The notes below the pieces were generated by a model that did not search any database, was not told the DNA's origin, and saw only the letters and a list, made by a program, of their open reading frames with translations. The position numbers and the translations under genes were made by a program. Shown piece by piece: positions 1 through 5,432 of a stretch of 8,441 nucleotides of DNA (positions are counted from its first letter, which is position 1; the number at the start of each line of letters is the position of its first letter). The stretch spans positions 1 through 8,441 of the forward strand of contig JAUVDE010000130.1 of assembly GCA_030595485.1 (NCBI GenBank), written 5' to 3'. The stretch is from Draconibacterium sp. (GTDB lineage Bacteria > Bacteroidota > Bacteroidia > Bacteroidales > Prolixibacteraceae).

Positions 1-1061
1 TGGAAAATGAACAATTAGAAACGGATGATTTTACTGAAGTTCCTCCGGATGATATTGTTGCTTTCAATGAGTTACGCTCTTGTGCAGATTTATTACGTAT
101 GCATAAGGAAGGGCAGCTTGAGATACAACCCAACTTTCAGCGCGAAATTGTTTGGTCTCCAACAATGCAAACTAGGCTAATTGATTCATTGGTAAAACAA
201 CTGCCAATACCAAGTTTATGTATAAGTCTTGACTATAAAACTCAAGAACGTTATGTTATTGATGGTTTACAAAGAATTGCAAGTACAGTAAAATTTCTTG
301 ATACAGAACCGACTAAGGAATGGAAACTTTCAAAACTTGATGATATTGATGAAAGAATATCAGGGAAAAGTAATTTGACTATTAAAAGTAAATATCCTGA
401 TTTATTTAATAAGGTTGAAAATACAGTTATACCAATAACAGTACTTAGATGCAATTACGCAAAGAAAAGTCATATGGAATACTTGTTTACAATCTTTCAT
501 AGACTTAATACGGGTGGAACAAAATTAACCAATCAAGAAATTAGAAACTGTATTTACACTGGTATTTTTAACTCTTTTTTGAGACAGGCTGTAAAGTATC
601 CCAACTATATTTCTTTGTTCGATGTTGATATCGAAAAGAAAGACCGTTTTGCAAACGAAGAACTTATTTTAAGATTTTTGTCGTTTACTTATAATCGGAA
701 AAATTACAAAGGAAGATTGTCAAAATTCCTAAATGAATTTATGGATTCTTACAAAAAAACATCTGATGAAAATATTGAAAAGTTTAGGCAAGTCTTTGAG
801 CGAACAATTAACTTGATTTATGAAAAGGTCTTAAATACTAATCCTTTACCGAAGATAAGTAAAGCTACATCGGAAGCACTTTTTGTTGGAGTTGCCGTGA
901 ATATTGAACTGCTTGAGAAAGAAGAAAATGAAGCATTGTCTACTCGTTACATGGCATTGCGAAAAGATGAATTATTTTCTGTCGATAGTCTAAAAGAGGG
1001 TTTGGCACAGAAGGATAAAGTGATTGGTCGGTTAAATAAATCTATAGAGATTTTCAGTTAA
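1..1061 (+). CDS. DUF262 (ParB/Srx-fold) domain protein, 5' end outside the window
   Basis: The frame is open from base 3 to the stop at 1059-1061, giving 352 visible codons, so the gene starts left of the window. The ATG at 99 is internal: the helix before it (FNELRSCADLLR) and the NFQREIVW motif right after it form one typical DUF262 N-terminus. Two family hallmarks are present: DGLQR at bases 261-275 (the DGxxR motif linked to nucleotide binding or hydrolysis in this fold) and RLNTGGTKLTNQEIR around bases 504-548. No HNH/DUF1524 nuclease follows, so this is not a full GmrSD-type fusion. DUF262 proteins occur in type IV restriction (GmrS) and phosphorothioate-dependent defence (SspE). The role here, as partner or regulator of the HEPN protein encoded one base downstream, is inferred. 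Sampled 60-base lines are about 30% GC, against roughly 38-43% in the neighbouring operon. Confidence 0.9.
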   Translation, partial: ENEQLETDDFTEVPPDDIVAFNELRSCADLLRMHKEGQLEIQPNFQREIVWSPTMQTRLIDSLVKQLPIPSLCISLDYKTQERYVIDGLQRIASTVKFLDTEPTKEWKLSKLDDIDERISGKSNLTIKSKYPDLFNKVENTVIPITVLRCNYAKKSHMEYLFTIFHRLNTGGTKLTNQEIRNCIYTGIFNSFLRQAVKYPNYISLFDVDIEKKDRFANEELILRFLSFTYNRKNYKGRLSKFLNEFMDSYKKTSDENIEKFRQVFERTINLIYEKVLNTNPLPKISKATSEALFVGVAVNIELLEKEENEALSTRYMALRKDELFSVDSLKEGLAQKDKVIGRLNKSIEIFS

Positions 1062-1062
1062 C

Positions 1063-1563
1063 ATGATTGCCAAATCTTACATTACTTCAACTTTATTTGA
1101 GCTAGATAAATTGTATAATAATTCTACAAGCCAGAAGAAAGCAATTTATTTCTCAAAATTAGCACTAATTGAACTTTGTGGTTGGATTGAGGAAACTCTA
1201 GATGATATTATCCTAAAACATGCAAATAGACATTTAAAAGTACCAAGTAATAAAGCTTACTGTTTGGTTTCAATTGTAAAACCAAACTATGGGTTTGAAT
1301 ATAAAAAAAATGTTCGACCAATGTTAATTAGCTTGCTTGGTCTAATTGAGGTGGAAAAACTAGAAAAAGAATTAGAGAAAACAGCTCAAGTTACACTTCT
1401 CAAAGGTTATCTGGGAAACATAAAAGATAGTCGAAATATTGCGGCTCATACTCACCTAAAAGGAGTTACACGTCATTTTAATGCTCCATCAAGAACAATC
1501 GGAGACTTTAACCGTATCAGTGTTATTCTGGAGCAGATTGATAAAGAACTTAGAACTAAATGA
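1063..1563 (+). CDS. HEPN-domain protein, putative ribonuclease (RiboL-PSP or MAE_28990-like)
   Basis: A 166-residue, mostly helical, soluble protein with no signal peptide or membrane segment. Near the C-terminus it has S-R-N-I-A-A-H-T-H, in which R124-N125-x3-H129 matches the R-x4-6-H catalytic motif of HEPN ribonucleases, including the usual Asn after Arg. The N-terminal helix (KLALIELCGWIEETLDDII, about residues 32-50) fits the first long helix of the fold. The ATG follows the DUF262 stop codon after a single base, so the two genes are almost certainly co-transcribed and probably translationally coupled. HEPN proteins of this size are commonly toxins or effectors that cut RNA, held in check by a partner. 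Pairing with a DUF262 gene suggests a two-gene conflict or abortive-infection module. HEPN membership is well supported by the motif. The exact subfamily and the RNase activity are inferences. Base composition is AT-rich, like its partner. Confidence 0.8.
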   Translation: MIAKSYITSTLFELDKLYNNSTSQKKAIYFSKLALIELCGWIEETLDDIILKHANRHLKVPSNKAYCLVSIVKPNYGFEYKKNVRPMLISLLGLIEVEKLEKELEKTAQVTLLKGYLGNIKDSRNIAAHTHLKGVTRHFNAPSRTIGDFNRISVILEQIDKELRTK

Positions 1564-1569
1564 TACTCT

Positions 1570-2730
1570 CTAAAAATGATGGTGCAAACTCTCTTCCAAA
1601 TAAGGATGATTTTTCGGAACCAAACTGGCTTTTGTTAATGCAGTAGAAACGACTAACGAGAATAATCCAACATAACCAAGGAAAGTCCCGATTTCGAGTA
1701 AGCCAAATTTTGCTTCGTTTACAGTTGCCGGCCAAATGATGTAATACAATTCGGTGTACTGACCAATCATTAATATTACTATTACCGGAAGAATAAACAT
1801 TTTGCTTCGCGATGATTTTCGTGGCATCAGAACAAAGAATGGAACTGCCCAGTTTAAAGCGATATTCACAAAGAACAATACTTGGTAAACGCCATGCGAG
1901 CGATGTACAAACCAAGCTGTTTCTTCAGGAATGTTTGCGTACCAAATAAGCGCGTATTCCGCAAAGTTAAAGTAACCCCAAACAATACTCGTCATAAAAA
2001 TATAACGAGTAAAATCGTGCAGGTGGCTACTGTTGAGCATTGGCAATTTGCCTTGTTTCGAGAGAAGAATTACGATTAAGGCGATTATTGAAGAGCCGTG
2101 TAAAAAGGCAGCCATAAAACTTTTAGCTGCAAACAAAGTACTAAACCAGTGTGGCTCGAGCGTCATTAACATATCGACAGAAAATACACTGAATGAAATA
2201 GCAATAATAAAAATGAATACCTTAGAATAGAACTCCGATTTCTCGAAATAAACCATGCCTCCAATTTCATCTTCTTTTAACGATAGCTTACGAAGTAGTT
2301 TTGACATAAAAATCCATGCTGCAAAAAATAGTACTACGCGGGCAAAGAAGAATGGGATATTCAGATAGGGCGATTTGTATTGTAGCAAATGGTCGTGTTG
2401 AACCACTTCTTCGTGGGTCCATTCAAAAATAGAATGCATACCAAAATACATGATTAGAAAAAATACTCCTGCGAAAGGAATCCAAGCTACCATGGCTTCG
2501 GGAATTCTTTTAAAAGCTGCTGACCAACCCGATTGGGTAATGTATTGAATTGCTCCGAAAAATGCGGCACCAATCGCCAACGAAATAAAATAAAAATTGT
2601 TTAAAAGGTAGTTTGCCCAAGTACGTTTTGCATCGAAAGCAAAGCCAAGTGCAAACGAAAGTACTCCAATACCAATTAGGATATAAGTGAGCATTTTAAA
2701 TTTGTTGGAAAGTACCAATCTCTCTTCCAT
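1570..2730 (-). CDS. actF: ACIII subunit ActF (NrfD-like quinol:cytochrome c oxidoreductase membrane subunit)
   Basis: ActF is the second large membrane subunit of alternative complex III, paralogous to ActC. The 386-residue protein shows ten hydrophobic helices at about residues 13-33, 43-65, 79-99, 125-147, 168-190, 203-224, 241-264, 280-302, 309-331 and 341-365. Polar and histidine-rich loops (HEEVVQHDH near 106-114, HSSHLHD-like near 234-239) connect them. The C-terminus, LVPKNHPYLEESLHHHF, is a Bacteroidota ActF ending as I remember it, so the gene is complete even though its stop is only 6 bases from the convergent HEPN gene. The start lies 18 bases after the actE stop, with no strong Shine-Dalgarno, as is usual in this phylum. 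In known ACIII structures ActF sits beside ActC in the membrane and may take part in proton handling. That role is taken from homologues. Confidence 0.93.
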   Translation of the reverse strand: MEERLVLSNKFKMLTYILIGIGVLSFALGFAFDAKRTWANYLLNNFYFISLAIGAAFFGAIQYITQSGWSAAFKRIPEAMVAWIPFAGVFFLIMYFGMHSIFEWTHEEVVQHDHLLQYKSPYLNIPFFFARVVLFFAAWIFMSKLLRKLSLKEDEIGGMVYFEKSEFYSKVFIFIIAISFSVFSVDMLMTLEPHWFSTLFAAKSFMAAFLHGSSIIALIVILLSKQGKLPMLNSSHLHDFTRYIFMTSIVWGYFNFAEYALIWYANIPEETAWFVHRSHGVYQVLFFVNIALNWAVPFFVLMPRKSSRSKMFILPVIVILMIGQYTELYYIIWPATVNEAKFGLLEIGTFLGYVGLFSLVVSTALTKASLVPKNHPYLEESLHHHF

Positions 2731-2748
2731 AGCAGGATAATTTGAAAT

Positions 2749-3351
2749 CTATTTCTGTAATTCTTCTTTAATGTACATTGTAATTTTCCAGCGGTCCTCC
2801 GACTTAATCATCGAACCATGTTCAGCCATAATTCCATGACCAACCGTAATAACATGGTACATATCGCCATCTGATGCTGGTAGCATTTTGTCACTTAACA
2901 AACTTGCCGGTGGATAAGGGTATTTTTTGTTTACGTACAACGCACCTTGCCCATCTCCTTTTTCACCATGACATTGCAAGCAATAAACGCCGTACATTTT
3001 TTCGCCACGCTGCAAATTTTCTTTGTTTACGTCTAACTCATTCACCAAAGTAACAGCAGCCAACGTGCGGTCTTTATCTGTTTTTTCGTAAGCATAAGGA
3101 ACAATCCCACGTGGAATAGTCCCAACAACCGGTGGCTGCATGGTTTTCCCATCAGCAAAGTTCGGATTAGTTGTGTAGCTTTCGTAAGCCGTTGAATGTG
3201 CCATGTCGTCGAAATACTCCCAGCCGGTTGTCCGGCGGTCGTAATCACACGAAGAAACCAAGGCAAAAGTTCCAAGTAAAAAGGCAAAAACCAAAACCTT
3301 GTTTATATTTTTCTTTGAGTTCATTTTCTTTGCATTTATCTCAATACTCAT
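2749..3351 (-). CDS. actE: ACIII subunit ActE, mono-haem c lipoprotein
   Basis: ActE carries one c-type haem in ACIII and sits on the periplasmic side. The haem motif CLQCH is at residues 124-128 of the 200-residue reading. The likely distal ligand is Met175 in GHGIMAEHG. A lipoprotein signal runs up to V-S-S-C with lipidated Cys35, agreeing with the triacylated cysteine anchors seen in the Flavobacterium johnsoniae ACIII structure. Start choice: the ATG at 3349-3351 lies inside a 7-base repeat array and adds MSIEINAKK before the signal peptide. The ATG at 3322-3324 (MNSKKNINK...) gives a normal lipoprotein leader of 25 residues and a 191-residue protein, and I prefer it. The coordinates given are for the longer reading. 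The gene follows actD after 21 bases and precedes actF by 18 bases. Confidence 0.92.
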   Translation of the reverse strand: MSIEINAKKMNSKKNINKVLVFAFLLGTFALVSSCDYDRRTTGWEYFDDMAHSTAYESYTTNPNFADGKTMQPPVVGTIPRGIVPYAYEKTDKDRTLAAVTLVNELDVNKENLQRGEKMYGVYCLQCHGEKGDGQGALYVNKKYPYPPASLLSDKMLPASDGDMYHVITVGHGIMAEHGSMIKSEDRWKITMYIKEELQK

Positions 3352-3366
3352 ATCTCAAAATCTCAT
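3338..3366 (-). repeat. run of four 7-base repeats across the first possible actE start
   Basis: Plus-strand units are ATCTCAA (3338-3344), TACTCAT (3345-3351), ATCTCAA (3352-3358) and, after one extra A, ATCTCAT (3360-3366). All carry CTCA at positions 3-6, the same core and register as the array at 5391-5432. The unit at 3345-3351 contains the upstream actE ATG. A gain or loss of a unit between that ATG and the signal peptide would break the reading frame, which argues that actE really starts at the ATG at 3322-3324, outside the array. Confidence 0.6.
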
Positions 3367-3372
3367 AGTCTG

Positions 3373-3870
3373 TTATTCAATTTCTCCGTGTTCTTTAATA
3401 ATCGACTCAATGGCTCCGCTGTTTTCACCCAAGCTATCTTTATCCAGAACCATCACAAATTTATCGTCGGTGGCACGAGGATGCACAATTTCTGCTTTTT
3501 TACCAGGGAATATTTTTGCCCGAACAGAAAAGGTAAGTAGCGTTAGTAATGTTATGGAAAGAATGGTTGCCACTATTGTTACTATAATAAACGATGGAAA
3601 TGCATTAAAAGGTTTTCCACCGTAATTTAAGGGCCAGCTAAAACCGGCAGCGTAAGTTAGAAATGCAAGAATTCCTACTGCCGCAAACAGTCCATAAATA
3701 AATGCTGCGTGTGTAATTTTTGTTCTTGTTGGCATTCCTTCCAAAATCTCATGAATTGGGTAAGGAGTGTAAACTTCAACCGGCTGAATCCCTTTTTCTT
3801 TTACTTTCTCAAAAGCATCAACCAAAGTTGCTTCATCGTCAAAAACTCCAAGGATATAATTTTTACTCAT
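3373..3870 (-). CDS. actD: ACIII subunit ActD (DUF3341 membrane protein)
   Basis: A 165-residue subunit with a cytoplasmic-type N-terminal domain (NYILGVFDDEATLVDAFEKV, residues 4-23, then EVYTPYPIHEI at 32-42). Two transmembrane helices follow at about residues 54-76 and 92-114, then a polar C-terminal tail. This layout and the opening motif match the DUF3341 family, which is ActD of alternative complex III. It carries no cofactor motif. In ACIII structures it packs against ActC, and its role is structural or possibly linked to proton movement. The ATG overlaps the end of actC by 8 bases (ATGAGTAA shared), indicating translational coupling with actC. Confidence 0.93.
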   Translation of the reverse strand: MSKNYILGVFDDEATLVDAFEKVKEKGIQPVEVYTPYPIHEILEGMPTRTKITHAAFIYGLFAAVGILAFLTYAAGFSWPLNYGGKPFNAFPSFIIVTIVATILSITLLTLLTFSVRAKIFPGKKAEIVHPRATDDKFVMVLDKDSLGENSGAIESIIKEHGEIE

Positions 3871-5248
3871 GGCTTGTCGTTTTTAGTTGTCCGTTATTTG
3901 GCTTATCGAATTTTGCCACACTTTTTAACTCCGAAATTGCAATCATTGGAATGTAACGGAAGAACAACAGAACTCCGGTAATAAACATTCCAAGTGTGCC
4001 AATAAAGAATCCAACCTCTACCCACGATGGAGAATATGATGCCCAGCTGGACGGAAGATAATCGCGGCTTAATGTGGTAACGACAATGTTAAAACGTTCG
4101 AACCACATTCCAATATTTATAATGATTGAAATGGTAAATACCACATACATATTTCGGCGCATTTTTTTGAACCAGAACAGTTGTGGTACAACGGCATTTG
4201 CCGTAAACATAATCCAAAACTGAAGTGCATATTCACCAAATAAACGGTTTCGGAAGAACATGTAAGTTTCATATTCAGAGCCTGAGTACCACGCCATAAA
4301 TATTTCAGTTAAGTAGGCGGTTCCCATAATTAATGAAATAAAAACCAGCACCCGACAGACTGCATCGATGTGCGAATCGGTAATAAAATCATTCATTTTA
4401 TATAATCCACGCATGGTAATTACCAGCGTTAGTACCATTGCAAATCCTGAGAATATTGCTCCAATTACAAAGTAGGGAGGAAAAATAGTAGTGTGCCATC
4501 CTGCTTCTACAGAAACTGCAAAATCGGTTGCTACAATGGAGTGAACCGATACCACCAAAACGGCAGCAATTCCTCCTAACACAAAACTTAATCCCTCGAA
4601 ACGTAACCAATCTTTACTCGAGCCTGTCCATCCAAATGCAAAGAAACCATAAACGGCTTTTTTGATTTTTGATTTAGCAGTGTCGCGAATGGTTGCAAAA
4701 TCGGGTACCATACCGAAATACCAGAAACTGGCTGAAATAAGGAGATATGCTGAAATCGCCACAAAGTCCCAGAAAAGGGGTGAGTTAAAATTCACCCAAA
4801 GTGGACCACGTGTATTCGGATAAGGGAAAATATAGAAAAATAACCACGGACGTCCCATGTGTAATAGTGGGAATAAACTCGCACAGAAAACAGCTACAAC
4901 TGTCATTGCTTCTGCGGCACGGTTAATTGCTGTTCGCCATTTTTGTCGTAAAATCAACAGGAAAATAGAGAATGCTGTTCCGGCATGTCCGATTCCAATC
5001 CACCATACAAAGTTGATGATTGCCCAGCCCCAGGCAACTGAATTGTTAACGCCCCATGTTCCAATACCGGTAGAAATTGTAATGTATTTACAATAGATTC
5101 CGAATCCGAACATTCCGAGGCTGACCAACATGGCAGCGTACCACCAAATTGGTGTTTTTGCATGAATGGGAGCAATAATTTCATGCGATATTTGCTTCAA
5201 GCTTTTATCGCCATCAATTAATCTTCCCCTTACCGCTGAATTATACAT
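3863..5248 (-). CDS. actC: ACIII subunit ActC (NrfD/PsrC-like quinol-oxidising membrane subunit)
   Basis: A 461-residue polytopic protein of the NrfD/PsrC family and the presumed quinol oxidation site of the complex, next to the Fe-S part of ActB. Ten hydrophobic helices are visible at about residues 33-56, 72-100, 112-131, 157-180, 219-240, 256-280, 296-320, 338-358, 368-392 and 412-432. Recognisable conserved stretches are GIGHAGTAFS (84-93), LLHMGRPW (128-135) and SVHSIVATDFA (234-244). His130 and Asp161 are candidates for the quinol-binding or proton-accepting pair reported in ACIII structures; this assignment is by position and not proven. Unlike the other genes of the operon it is separated from its upstream neighbour actB by 180 bases containing repeats. 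Its last 8 bases overlap the start of actD. Confidence 0.95.
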   Translation of the reverse strand: MYNSAVRGRLIDGDKSLKQISHEIIAPIHAKTPIWWYAAMLVSLGMFGFGIYCKYITISTGIGTWGVNNSVAWGWAIINFVWWIGIGHAGTAFSIFLLILRQKWRTAINRAAEAMTVVAVFCASLFPLLHMGRPWLFFYIFPYPNTRGPLWVNFNSPLFWDFVAISAYLLISASFWYFGMVPDFATIRDTAKSKIKKAVYGFFAFGWTGSSKDWLRFEGLSFVLGGIAAVLVVSVHSIVATDFAVSVEAGWHTTIFPPYFVIGAIFSGFAMVLTLVITMRGLYKMNDFITDSHIDAVCRVLVFISLIMGTAYLTEIFMAWYSGSEYETYMFFRNRLFGEYALQFWIMFTANAVVPQLFWFKKMRRNMYVVFTISIIINIGMWFERFNIVVTTLSRDYLPSSWASYSPSWVEVGFFIGTLGMFITGVLLFFRYIPMIAISELKSVAKFDKPNNGQLKTTSHE

Positions 5249-5289
5249 AGGCTTTTATTTGTTTCAATTCTATCTTAGATTTAAATGAG

Positions 5290-5371
5290 TTCTTTGTGTT
5301 TCTCGGTGGCTTCTTTGTGTTATAGCTATTTCACCGAGTTTCTCAAAGAATTCACAAAGTTTCACGAAGCC
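5290..5371 (-). repeat. imperfect palindrome in the actB-actC spacer
   Basis: Arms at 5290-5308 (ttctttgtgtttctcggtg) and 5332-5350 match as reverse complements at 15 of 19 positions. The mismatches are a TTT/TTT internal loop and a single T/T, and the apical loop is 23 bases. A competing set of pairings exists: GGCTTC at 5308-5313 with 5366-5371, and CTTTGTG at 5313-5319 with CACAAAG at 5353-5359. CTTTGTG also occurs at 5292-5298. In the transcript this would form a stem-loop between actB and actC. It could be a dispersed intergenic repeat of Bacteroidota genomes or an mRNA processing or stability element. The rest of the 180-base spacer (5249-5289) is AT-rich and holds nothing I recognise. 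Confidence 0.6.
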
Positions 5372-5390
5372 TTTTTTACTTCTTTTTCAG

Positions 5391-5432
5391 TACTAATTAC
5401 TCACTACTCAAATATCATTTCTCGTTTCTCAG
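5391..5432 (-). repeat. run of six degenerate 7-base repeats overlapping the actB stop
   Basis: Read on the plus strand in steps of seven from 5391, the units are TACTAAT, TACTCAC, TACTCAA, ATATCAT, TTCTCGT and TTCTCAG. They share a CTCA-like core at positions 3-6. On the operon sense strand the consensus is close to WTGAGWW. The last unit contains the actB stop codon (TGA, complement of 5429-5431). The period is clear by eye, although individual units differ at one to three positions. The same unit recurs at 3338-3366. Confidence 0.55.

Noticed and set aside
99..1061. ATG at 99 as the start of the DUF262 gene
   Set aside because: The frame is open to the window edge, and the residues before it form the conserved helix leading into the NFQREIVW motif, so the true start is outside the window.
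1482..1535. Inverted repeat TGCTCCA/TGGAGCA as a terminator for the act operon
   Set aside because: The stem is only 7 bases with a 40-base loop, no T-tract follows on either strand, and it lies in HEPN coding sequence. Likely chance.
1556..1915. Minus-strand 119-residue open frame across the actF 3' end
   Set aside because: It lies inside actF in another frame, shows no domain or signal, and actF is clearly the real gene.
5408..5418. Bacteroidota-type -7 promoter box upstream of actC (GATATTTG on the minus strand against TAnnTTTG)
   Set aside because: One mismatch in a key position, no convincing -33 box placed by eye, and it falls inside the heptad array. Not enough to call an internal promoter.
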